DNA of 7,004 bases from Rhizobium sp. Q54 (GCA_945903655.1 CAMDOY010000193.1:1-7004), one strand, 5' to 3'; counted from the first letter of the stretch, positions 1-6,440 are shown. Made by a program: numbers and translations. Notes: generated by a model from the sequence alone, not told the origin.

Positions 1-853
1 GCGCCAGCGCCAGCAGGGCATAGGCCACAAGCCGATGCTGGAACTGAACCAGCGTGATGTTTTCGAAAAAGTTGAGCCACCACGGATCCATCCGCGACAG
101 ATGCTCCATGGGCGGGACCAGATGCCCCGCCATGAAGGGCCAATCATTATAGGTGAGCCCCGCCCGCGAACCCGCCACCAAAGCGCCAAGCCCGATCTGC
201 GTCAGCACCACAGCGAGCAAGGCGAAGGCGCCCGCTCGCAGGCTGCGCGTCGCCTCTGCGGCGGCGGGCTTCAGGCCCACGGCGATCCAGACAATCGCCG
301 CGAAGGTGATGGACGCCAGCAACAGATGGACCATGAGCCGCTCGGGCGCGACCTCGACTCGCTTGGTCAGGCCCGAACTCACCATCCACCAGCCCACCGC
401 CCCTTGCAGCCCGCCCAAGGCAAGAAGCCCCGTCAGGCGCCATTTGAGCGCAGGGGTCAGAACGCCGCGCAGCCAGAAATAAGCCAGTGGCAGGGCGAAG
501 GCGAAGCCGATGACCCGGCCAAGAACCCGGTGCCCCCATTCCCAATAGAAAATGGTCTGGAACTCGCTGAGCGTCATGGTGGGGAAAAGCTGCTGATATT
601 GGGGGATCAGCTTGTACTTCTCGAATTCCACCAGCCAGGCCGCCTCCGACAGCGGCGGGATGACGCCCGTGATCGGCTTCCATTCGGTGATCGACAGGCC
701 GCTTTCGGTAAGCCGCGTGGCGCCGCCCACGATCACCATGGCGAAGATCAGCCCCGTCATGCTCCAGAGCCAGAGCCGAACGGCCCTGAGGGAATCGCTG
801 GCCGCAGGGGCGGAAGCGAGAGCGGAGGCGGAGAGTTGGTCAACTGCGGTCAT
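1..853 (-). CDS. ctaA: Heme A synthase, COX15/CtaA family (3' end outside window)
   Basis: Inner-membrane enzyme that oxidises the C8 methyl of heme O to the formyl group of heme A, the cofactor of aa3-type cytochrome c oxidases. About 284 codons are visible from the ATG at 853; the reading frame stays open to the left edge, so the C-terminus is missing (family length is usually about 340-370). Family signatures are clear: GGATRLTESGLSITEWKPI at residues 43-61 after the first membrane segment (about 27-42), WEWGHR with H108, H176 in a VHLLLA segment, and QFQHR with H273. These are three of the four conserved histidines expected as heme ligands; the fourth should lie beyond the edge. A hydrophilic loop after TM1 and several hydrophobic segments fit the eight-helix topology. 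The ribosome site is weak (GGAAA three bases before ATG), so the start rests mainly on family fit. It is divergent from the DUF2842 gene across about 108 bp. Confidence 0.95.
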   Translation of the reverse strand, partial: MTAVDQLSASALASAPAASDSLRAVRLWLWSMTGLIFAMVIVGGATRLTESGLSITEWKPITGVIPPLSEAAWLVEFEKYKLIPQYQQLFPTMTLSEFQTIFYWEWGHRVLGRVIGFAFALPLAYFWLRGVLTPALKWRLTGLLALGGLQGAVGWWMVSSGLTKRVEVAPERLMVHLLLASITFAAIVWIAVGLKPAAAEATRSLRAGAFALLAVVLTQIGLGALVAGSRAGLTYNDWPFMAGHLVPPMEHLSRMDPWWLNFFENITLVQFQHRLVAYALLALA

Positions 854-914
854 GGATTTCCAAAAGCTCTGGTTGATCCGAACGGGCGAGCAAGACATAA
901 GCCTGTGGCGTGCT

Positions 915-930
915 GGCGTCCACGGACGCC
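915..930. promoter_or_regulatory. Perfect 7-bp inverted repeat, candidate operator
   Basis: GGCGTCC-AC-GGACGCC: two perfect 7-bp arms around a 2-bp centre, in the 108-bp gap between ctaA (minus) and the DUF2842 gene (plus). It lies 31 bp upstream of the DUF2842 start and about 60 bp upstream of the ctaA start. The symmetry and position fit a dimeric regulator site. A small RNA hairpin (6-bp stem, CACG loop) is the alternative, but no U-run follows. No regulator family is recognised from the sequence of the arms. The rest of the gap shows no convincing -35/-10 pair. Confidence 0.35.
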
Positions 931-950
931 CTGTCGCACCCCCAGAGGTC

Positions 951-956
951 AGGAGA
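951..956 (+). promoter_or_regulatory. Ribosome binding site of DUF2842 gene
   Basis: AGGAGA lies five bases before the ATG at 962. It settles the start of the short DUF2842 gene, whose frame stays open far upstream through sequence that is antisense to ctaA. Confidence 0.75.
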
Positions 957-961
957 CCCCT

Positions 962-1195
962 ATGCCCAGGCGCCTGCGCAAATTCGTCGGAACCATCGTC
1001 ATGGTGTCCTTCGTGCTGGTCTATGCCCTCGTCGCCATGGCCCTGGCCCAGTCGCGGCCGGTGCAGGAGGCGCCGGATCTATTGCGCGGCCTCTATTATG
1101 TGCTGGTGGGCATGGCCTGGGTTCTGCCCATGCTCCCGCTGATCAAGTGGATGGAGGGCGGGCCCGCCGACACCGACCAGAGCGGAACCGCCTGA
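962..1195 (+). CDS. DUF2842 family small membrane protein
   Basis: A 77-residue protein of unknown function, recognised as DUF2842, a short two-helix membrane protein found in alphaproteobacteria. It has a basic N-terminus (MPRRLRK), a first membrane helix at about 8-29 (VYALVAMALAQ), a short polar link, a second helix at about 42-63 (GLYYVLVGMAWVLPMLPLI), then KWMEG and a polar tail. The conserved feel of the family is in the RxLRKFVGT start, the YALVAMALA segment and the GL-YY-V-G-AWVLP-PLIKWM end. The same frame extends upstream to about position 35, but this is antisense to ctaA; the AGGAGA site at 951 fixes the start. The gene is divergent from ctaA and its stop shares one base with the start of the following DUF423 gene, so the two are probably co-translated. 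A role in cytochrome oxidase or heme metabolism is inferred only from position. Confidence 0.85.
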   Translation: MPRRLRKFVGTIVMVSFVLVYALVAMALAQSRPVQEAPDLLRGLYYVLVGMAWVLPMLPLIKWMEGGPADTDQSGTA

Positions 1196-1560
1196 TGGCC
1201 TTCTGGTCCACCGCGCTTTTATCGTCAGCCGGGTTGCTTGGCGCGGCCGGGGTCGCGCTTTCGGCCTATGCGGCCCATGCGGATGGGGGCGCCAATCTCA
1301 CGACTGCGGCCACCTTTCTGCTGATCCATGCGGCGGCGGTGGCTGGCCTCAGCGCGGGCGGGACCACTAGGCGCGGCCTGTTGCAGGCCTCGACCCTGCT
1401 GGTCATTGGCGTGGTTCTCTTTTCGGGCGACATCACCCTGCGCACTCTAACCGGCGCCTCGCCCTGGCGCATGGCGGCCCCCACGGGCGGCGTGATGCTG
1501 ATCGTGGGCTGGCTCTGGCTCAGCGTCGCCGCTTTTCTGGGACGAAGCCCCAGGCCTTAA
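1195..1560 (+). CDS. DUF423 family membrane protein (YgdD-like)
   Basis: A 121-residue integral membrane protein of the DUF423 family, whose function is not established. About four hydrophobic segments are seen (roughly 5-28, 37-55, 62-78 and 94-115). The best family signature is LFSGDITLRTLTG at residues 75-87 followed by APTGGVMLIVGWLWL at 95-109. The N-terminal GAAGVALSAYAAHA stretch (16-29) corresponds to the usual GALGVALGAFGAHGL block but is diverged. H45 is in the position of the histidine that normally follows the first loop. The start ATG overlaps the DUF2842 stop (TGATG, one shared base), indicating translational coupling rather than an independent ribosome site. Its TAA overlaps the convergent glycoside hydrolase stop. 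The longer open frame from about 910 is not coding, because it would overlap the whole DUF2842 gene. Confidence 0.85.
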   Translation: MAFWSTALLSSAGLLGAAGVALSAYAAHADGGANLTTAATFLLIHAAAVAGLSAGGTTRRGLLQASTLLVIGVVLFSGDITLRTLTGASPWRMAAPTGGVMLIVGWLWLSVAAFLGRSPRP

Positions 1561-3746
1561 GCGTGCTGAAGCACCGGGATCGACCCGTCGAAGAAGTCAT
1601 CCGAATAGGCCACGACCCCATTGCCCACCCGGTGGAAGGTCAGATCAATCTGCCGATGGCCGACCAGCAGGCCCTTGATGACGAGTTCGTCCACATCCGG
1701 CGGCAGGCGCGCGCGGTTGATATGGACCGCCCCCCGGTAGCCGTCGATCCGCAGCCCAAGGCACGCCTGTAGCAGCATGAAGACCGAGCCCGAGGCCCAG
1801 GCCTGCGGCAGGCAAGCCACCGGATAGGTCACAGGCCCCTCCCCCGGCCCGCGCTGGAAGCCGCAGAAGAGTTCGGGCAGGCGCATGTCGAAACGCACGG
1901 CGGCGTCGAACATGTCCCCCATCATCTGCACCACCCCCGCCCGCTCCCCATAACGCGCCATGCCCGCCACGCACATGGCGCTGTCATGGGGCCAGACCGA
2001 GCCATTGTGATAGGACATGGGATTATACCGCGCTTCGCCCAGCGCCAGCGTGCGCACGCCCCAGCCCGTGGCGAAATCGGGCGCCAGCAACTGGTTGATG
2101 ATGTGACGGGCCCTATGGGCGCCGGGCAGGCCGGTATAGAGGAGATGCCCGGCGTTGGAGGCGCGCACCGCGCAGGGGCGCCCTGACCCATCCACCGCCA
2201 GCGCGTAAAAATTCTTCTCTTCGAGCCAGAAGCGCTCCTCCACCAGACCGCGCAGACGCTCGGCGCCGCGCTGCCAGCGGGCGGCGGCCTCGAACTGGTT
2301 GCGCCGTTCGGCGATGCCCGCCATGGCCACCAGCGCCGCATAGCAATAGCCCTGCACCTCGATGAGGGCGATGGCGCCCTGCGGATCGCTCCCATCCGCA
2401 TGAAAAACGGAGTCGTTACTGTCCTTCCAGCCCTGATTGGAGAGCCCGGATTCGGCGCCGCGCAGATAATCGATCAGCCCGTCCCCATCGGAATCGCCTT
2501 CTTTCTCGATCCAGGCGGTCGCCCGCTCCAACGCAGGCCAGATTTCGTCGATGAAGGAGAGATCCCCCGTGCGCTCCGCATAGGCGCCGGCCAGCATCAC
2601 GAACAGCGGCGTGGTGTCGACGCCCCCGTAGTAGAGGCCAAAGGGCAGCTCCTCCAGCGCCGCCATCTCCCCGCGCCGTGTCTCGTGCATGATTTTGCCG
2701 GGGGCGGAATCGCGAAAGGGCGAATGGTCCAGCGCCTGATGACGCGCCAGGAATTTCAGCACGCCCCGCGCCAGCGAAGGGTCGAGCCAAAGCATCTGCA
2801 AGGCCGTGATGATGGCGTCGCGCCCGAAGGGGGTCGAGAACCAGGGAATGCCCGCATAGGGGTAAGGCCCAGTGGGCAATTGGGTCGTGAGCAAGGCGAG
2901 GTCGGCGCGGGATTTGTCGATCCAGGTGTTGAACAGGCGCGCGCGGGAATGGATCCTCGCCCCCCGCCGCCTCTGGCTGCGCATGCCAAAGTGCCCCCGC
3001 GCCGCCGCCGCCCGCCAGCGGGCGCAATCGGGCTTTTCCCGTTGCGGCCCCACCTCCACATAGAGGCTGCGCGCGCCATTGTGCGGCAAGGCCAGCTGAA
3101 AGGCGGCGCGGGTGGGGGTGAGGGTCGTCGGCTCCTCGGAGAAGCTGATGTGGGCCTCGCGCACCATGCCATCGAGGCCGCGATAGGCGAGCTTCACGTC
3201 GGAGGCGTTGACCTCCGCCGGAAAGGTCTCGCCGCGCGCGGTGCGGCTGAGGCCGCGCACTTCAAACATGTCGCGAAAGTCGGCGCAGAAATCGAGGGCG
3301 AAGGGCACCTCGGTGGCGGTCATGGCGAAATTGGTGAAGGTGATCCGCTCATACATGCGGTCGGCGTAGATCAGCCGCTTGCGCTCGATGTGGATGACCC
3401 CTTCCTTCAGGGACTGCCCGCCCAGCGGCGGCAGGGGACGGTTCGTCAGGTTGGAGGTGAAGACCACATTGTCCTGACTGAGGGACGAGCTGAGCAGCAC
3501 CGGCGCATGACCGCCGACCGTCAGCCGCCAGCGCGACAGAAGGCGGGTGTCATTCTGGAAGAGCCCGTCCCCCTCCCCCAGCACATCGCCATTGAAGTCG
3601 GCGACCATGAAGGTGTCGCCGTGCTTGAGCGCGACAATCCGCATGGGGACGCGCGGCTCATGGGTGGACTCCACCATTTCAGGCGTGCCCGGGGCGGAGC
3701 CCGGCGTCAGGTTTTCGGTGTCGTCCTTCGCACTCTCGCCTTCCAT
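1557..3746 (-). CDS. Amylo-alpha-1,6-glucosidase / glycogen debranching-type glycoside hydrolase
   Basis: A 729-residue cytosolic-looking protein with no signal peptide or membrane segment. Residues about 37-235 form the N-terminal beta domain of this debranching-enzyme family (LKHGDTFMVADFNGDV at 40-55, GLFQNDTRLLSRW at 61-73, DFCADFRDMFEVRG at 152-165). Residues about 268-700 form the (alpha/alpha)6-barrel hydrolase domain: GIPWFSTPFGRDAIITALQML at 299-319, YYGGVDTTPLFVML at 372-385, NQGWKDSNDS at 437-446, YNPMSYHNGSVWPHDSAM at 574-591, and LPELFCGF at 623-630. D442 and D445 in the GWKDSND motif are candidate acid catalysts by family analogy. Residues 418-426 (DSDGDGLID) resemble a Ca-binding loop. 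There is no glucanotransferase domain, unlike eukaryotic debranching enzymes, so the expected activity is hydrolysis of an alpha-glucosidic bond; the true substrate is unknown. The start has AAGGGAG 11 bases upstream, inside the 3' end of the glycosyltransferase gene. Confidence 0.9.
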   Translation of the reverse strand: MEGESAKDDTENLTPGSAPGTPEMVESTHEPRVPMRIVALKHGDTFMVADFNGDVLGEGDGLFQNDTRLLSRWRLTVGGHAPVLLSSSLSQDNVVFTSNLTNRPLPPLGGQSLKEGVIHIERKRLIYADRMYERITFTNFAMTATEVPFALDFCADFRDMFEVRGLSRTARGETFPAEVNASDVKLAYRGLDGMVREAHISFSEEPTTLTPTRAAFQLALPHNGARSLYVEVGPQREKPDCARWRAAAARGHFGMRSQRRRGARIHSRARLFNTWIDKSRADLALLTTQLPTGPYPYAGIPWFSTPFGRDAIITALQMLWLDPSLARGVLKFLARHQALDHSPFRDSAPGKIMHETRRGEMAALEELPFGLYYGGVDTTPLFVMLAGAYAERTGDLSFIDEIWPALERATAWIEKEGDSDGDGLIDYLRGAESGLSNQGWKDSNDSVFHADGSDPQGAIALIEVQGYCYAALVAMAGIAERRNQFEAAARWQRGAERLRGLVEERFWLEEKNFYALAVDGSGRPCAVRASNAGHLLYTGLPGAHRARHIINQLLAPDFATGWGVRTLALGEARYNPMSYHNGSVWPHDSAMCVAGMARYGERAGVVQMMGDMFDAAVRFDMRLPELFCGFQRGPGEGPVTYPVACLPQAWASGSVFMLLQACLGLRIDGYRGAVHINRARLPPDVDELVIKGLLVGHRQIDLTFHRVGNGVVAYSDDFFDGSIPVLQHA

Positions 3747-3753
3747 GCCGGGG

Positions 3754-4824
3754 TCAGCTCCCTTGAACCACCCGCAAAGCGCCGGGCATGCGGCTGCGCG
3801 CCAGAATCCGCTGGTAGATATCGACGTAGTTGCCCGCCATGGTCATGGCGGAGAAGCGCTCCTCGAAGGTCGCCCGCACCTGCGCCCGGTCAAGCCCGCC
3901 CACCGCCTCGACGGCGGCGACGGCTTCATCCTCGCTCGATACGATGAAGCCGGTGCGACCGTGATCGATGACCTCAGGCACTGATCCACAATTCCAGGCG
4001 ATGACGGGAGTTCCGCAGGCCATGGCCTCGATCATGACGAGGCCGAAGGGCTCCGGCCAATCAATGGGGAACAGCAGCGCCCGGGCGTTGCCGATGAAGT
4101 CGGATTTCTGGGCGTCGCCGATCTCGCCGATGAACTCCACGTCTGGCGCGCCCAGCAGCGGCTCGATCTCCCGGCGGAAATAGACCATGTCCGCTTGATC
4201 CACCTTGGCCGCGATGCGCAGCTTCATGCCCGCCCGCCGGGCGATGGCGATGGCCCGGTCAGGCCGCTTTTCTGGCGAAATACGACCGATAAAAGCGAGA
4301 TAATCGCCCTTGGGACGGGCTGGCGGCGCATAAAGGGCCGAGGGAATGCCGTGGTGGACCGTCTCGATCCAGTTGCCCAGCGCCAGGGGCTTGCGCTGGT
4401 TGTCGGAGATCGACACCAGCGGATAGGCGGGCCAGCAGCTATAGGCCTCGGGAAGATCCTTCAGGTCCTGCCGCCCGTGGAGCGTGGTGACAGTCTGACC
4501 CGCCACATCCTCGAACAGGGGAAAATGCAGGAGATCGATGTGGAAATGGATCACGTCGAACTGCGCCAGCCGCCGCCTGACCTCGCTGAGCTGCACCAGA
4601 TGGGCCGCCAGATCGCACCGCAGCGGATCGGGGTCGAGCCGGATGGCCTGATCACGCACCGGCACGAGCGTCGCCTTGGTGGCCGCGTCCGCGCTTGCAA
4701 ACAGAGTCACATCATGGCCGAGATCAACCAGAGCGTCGCTCAGGAAGGCGACAATGCGCTCGGTTCCACCATAGAGACGCGGCGGCACGGACTCATAGAG
4801 CGGGGCGACTTGTGCGATTTTCAT
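3754..4824 (-). CDS. GT4-family (GT-B fold) glycosyltransferase
   Basis: A 356-residue cytosolic glycosyltransferase that moves a sugar from a nucleotide-activated donor to an unknown acceptor. The N-terminal Rossmann half has MKIAQVAPLYESVPPRLYGG at 1-20 with the acceptor-side glycine loop, DLGHDVTLFAS at 34-44, HFHIDLLH at 93-100 and TTLHGRQDL at 113-121. The C-terminal donor half has YLAFIGRISPEKRPDRAI at 175-192, with the R181 and K186 pair typical of phosphate binding, and the E-x7-E motif EPFGLVMIE at 258-266, followed by AMACGTPVIAWNCGSVPEVI. The open frame extends upstream to 5004, but those 60 residues are unlike the family and arise from intergenic DNA; the ATG at 4824 begins the conserved MKIAQVAP strand and has AGGA nine bases upstream. 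It is first in an operon with the debranching-type hydrolase, 7 bp apart, so the two probably act on the same glycan or glucoside. Confidence 0.93.
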   Translation of the reverse strand: MKIAQVAPLYESVPPRLYGGTERIVAFLSDALVDLGHDVTLFASADAATKATLVPVRDQAIRLDPDPLRCDLAAHLVQLSEVRRRLAQFDVIHFHIDLLHFPLFEDVAGQTVTTLHGRQDLKDLPEAYSCWPAYPLVSISDNQRKPLALGNWIETVHHGIPSALYAPPARPKGDYLAFIGRISPEKRPDRAIAIARRAGMKLRIAAKVDQADMVYFRREIEPLLGAPDVEFIGEIGDAQKSDFIGNARALLFPIDWPEPFGLVMIEAMACGTPVIAWNCGSVPEVIDHGRTGFIVSSEDEAVAAVEAVGGLDRAQVRATFEERFSAMTMAGNYVDIYQRILARSRMPGALRVVQGS

Positions 4825-5062
4825 CCTGGGGCGTCCTGTGAAGCCGCCGCAGGGGCCTCGCCCACGATGCGCCGGGCTGGGGATTGCCCCTCCCATCATC
4901 CTAAGTGGATCCCGGCGTCCGCAGGTCAATGCCACGCCCGCCTGATCGCTGCAGGTCCGCATGGAATGTTTTCTGCAAATTACAACGCCAAATCGTATTT
5001 TCACCCTACCGGCGCTTGGATCTTGCTTTTTTTTTCTGACTATCCACGATATAAAGTTACGT

Positions 5063-5092
5063 TTGGTCCAAAAATCGCTCGCGCCGTATAGG
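5063..5092 (+). promoter_or_regulatory. Candidate promoter of the RND efflux operon
   Basis: TTGGTC at 5063-5068 and TATAGG at 5087-5092 are separated by 18 bp, directly downstream of the AT-rich tract. They would give a leader of roughly 75-80 bases before the adaptor start at 5178. The match to the sigma-70 consensus is partial, and alphaproteobacterial promoters are often poorly conserved, so this is a guess from position and spacing. Confidence 0.3.
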
Positions 5093-5166
5093 TGTGGGAG
5101 ATCTGCACGTGCGTCTGACCGAATGATACTGTATTAAAGCGGCAGGCTGCGGGTCTGACGGACCAA

Positions 5167-5172
5167 GAGGGA
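5167..5172 (+). promoter_or_regulatory. Ribosome binding site of efflux adaptor gene
   Basis: GAGGGA lies five bases before the ATG at 5178, a strong site that supports this start and the signal-anchor N-terminus it produces. Confidence 0.75.
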
Positions 5173-5177
5173 AGAGA

Positions 5178-6440
5178 ATGTCAATCCGGACAAAGGGCCT
5201 GACCCTGATCGCTTTGGCTGCAGCAGGGGTGATCGCTTGCGTTTATTGGCCCTCCAGGGTCGAAGAGGCCTTTCCCGGCTGGATCGAAAAAACAGCCTCT
5301 TTAAGGGCCGTGCTGCCAGGCGCGCCCGCCGTCACGGCCAAGAGCCAGGCTGGCGCTGCGCCGACGGGCGCCCCCGGTCAACGCTCCAACGCCGCCGTCG
5401 GACGTCCCCCGGTGCCCATCAACATCGATACGGTTCAGCGCGGGCCCATGCCGGTTCGTATCGACGCCGTCGGCACGGTGCAACCGGTGGCCAGCGTCGC
5501 CCTCAAGACGCGCATCGACGCGCAAATCGAAAAGATCTTCGCCGCTGACGGCGCCCAGGTGAAGGCTGGCGATGTTCTGGTCAAGCTTGATTCGCGCCAG
5601 ATCGAGGCGCAAATCAAACAGACCGAAGCCAATATCGCCAAGGATCAGGCCACCCTCGAACAGGCGAACCGCGATGCGGCGCGTAGCAACGATCTGTTCG
5701 GACGGGGCGCGGGAACCCAGACCAGAGCGGACGACGCCTTGACCCAGGTCGCGGCGGCCAAAGCGGTGCTGGCCGCCGACCAGGCCCTGCTCGACAACCA
5801 GAAGGTGCAGTTGAGCTGGTACACGCTGATAGCCCCGATCACCGGGCGCGTGGGGACCTTCAACGCCAAAGCTGGCAATATCGTGCGCTCCGGCGACAAC
5901 ACAGCCACGGGGATCATCGGCACCATCGTCCAGACATCCCCGATCTATGTGGCCTTCTCGATCCCGCAAACAGCGCTTGCTGATGTGCGCGACGCCATCG
6001 CCGCAGGCCGCAGCGAGGTGCGCGCGACGCCGCAAGGGGCCAAGCGCAGTGCGGTCGGCAAAATCGCCGTGCTGGACAACACGATCGACGCGGCCACCGG
6101 CACCATCATGATCCGCGCCATCTTCGAGAACGCTGACGATGTGCTTTGGCCCGGCCAGTTGTGCAACGTGCGCGTGACCCTGCGCGTCGATCCGGACGTC
6201 ATTTCCATTCCACGCTCGGCCACCCAATCCGGCCAGCAGGGCAACTTCGTGTATCTTGTCGAGAATGGCGTGGCCCGCTCCCGCAAGGTCTCCGTCGGGC
6301 GATTCCAGGATGGCCGGGACATCGTGCTTGAGGGATTGAACGGCGGCGAGACGATCGTGAGCGATGGCGCGCTCCTGCTGATAGATGGATCAAGGGTTGA
6401 TATCCGCAAGGAAACAACTGAAAAGAAGGGCGCGATCTGA
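5178..6440 (+). CDS. RND efflux periplasmic adaptor subunit (MFP/HlyD family, MdtA-like)
   Basis: A 420-residue periplasmic adaptor that links an inner-membrane RND permease to an outer-membrane channel. Residues 1-24 are a basic n-region (R4, K6) and hydrophobic segment ending VIAC, which could be a lipobox with C21 as the lipidated cysteine, or an uncleaved anchor. Residues about 28-78 are a variable, Ala/Pro/Gly-rich linker. The core begins at about 79 (PVPINIDTVQRGPMPVRI), with the lipoyl half motif at 112-140 (RIDAQIEKIFAADGAQVKAG then DVLVKLDSR), an alpha-helical hairpin at about 140-210, the second lipoyl half at 216-236 (TLIAPITGRVGTFNAKAG), a beta-barrel domain with TIDAATGTIMIRAIFEN at 302-318 and LWPGQLCNVRVTL at 323-335, and a membrane-proximal domain from about 340 (ISIPRSATQ). 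Its stop shares one base with the permease start, so the two are translationally coupled. The substrate cannot be read from the sequence, and no regulator gene is adjacent. Confidence 0.94.
   Translation: MSIRTKGLTLIALAAAGVIACVYWPSRVEEAFPGWIEKTASLRAVLPGAPAVTAKSQAGAAPTGAPGQRSNAAVGRPPVPINIDTVQRGPMPVRIDAVGTVQPVASVALKTRIDAQIEKIFAADGAQVKAGDVLVKLDSRQIEAQIKQTEANIAKDQATLEQANRDAARSNDLFGRGAGTQTRADDALTQVAAAKAVLAADQALLDNQKVQLSWYTLIAPITGRVGTFNAKAGNIVRSGDNTATGIIGTIVQTSPIYVAFSIPQTALADVRDAIAAGRSEVRATPQGAKRSAVGKIAVLDNTIDAATGTIMIRAIFENADDVLWPGQLCNVRVTLRVDPDVISIPRSATQSGQQGNFVYLVENGVARSRKVSVGRFQDGRDIVLEGLNGGETIVSDGALLLIDGSRVDIRKETTEKKGAI

Larger units (their letters stand above)
4825..5177. other. Divergent intergenic region with AT-rich core
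   Basis: A 353-bp gap between the minus-strand glycosyltransferase operon and the plus-strand efflux operon. No conserved gene is seen. Positions about 4965-5085 are clearly AT-richer than the rest of the window and include a run of nine T at 5027-5035 without a preceding GC hairpin, so this is not a convincing terminator. Other visible elements are a palindrome GCACGTGC at 5105-5112, a direct repeat GTCTGAC at 5113-5119 and 5153-5159 (start-to-start distance 40 bp), and a weak hairpin GGTC-TGACG-GACC at 5152-5164 just before the efflux ribosome site. On the minus strand TTGACC (complement of 4924-4929) could be a -35 box for the glycosyltransferase operon, but its -10 box is poor. The region most likely holds both promoters and any operator for the pump. 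Confidence 0.6.

Noticed and set aside
35..961. Upstream extension of the DUF2842 frame to position 35
   Set aside because: The extension is antisense to ctaA and its translation is Arg/Gln/Pro-rich without family features. The strong ribosome site at 951-956 places the true start at 962.
2400..3947. 515-residue open frame on the plus strand
   Set aside because: It lies antisense to the glycoside hydrolase and the 3' end of the glycosyltransferase, both of which have clear family motifs. Its translation is Arg/Gly/Pro-rich with no recognisable motif, as expected of a shadow frame in high-GC DNA.
4825..5004. 60-residue N-terminal extension of the glycosyltransferase
   Set aside because: The family begins with the MKIAQVAP strand at 4824. 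The upstream residues show no family resemblance and come from intergenic DNA with AT-rich character.
5027..5035. T9 run as a Rho-independent terminator
   Set aside because: No GC-rich inverted repeat precedes it on the plus strand, and no plus-strand gene ends upstream. On the minus strand it would be an A-run. It is better read as part of an AT-rich promoter region.
4966..5091. Possible 41-residue small protein on the plus strand in the AT-rich gap
   Set aside because: It has no convincing ribosome site and no recognisable motif, and it would overlap the candidate efflux promoter. The frame is open by chance as part of a longer antisense frame.
5301..6227. 308-residue open frame on the minus strand
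   Set aside because: It is antisense to the efflux adaptor, whose domain order and motifs are unmistakable, and the translation has no family signature.
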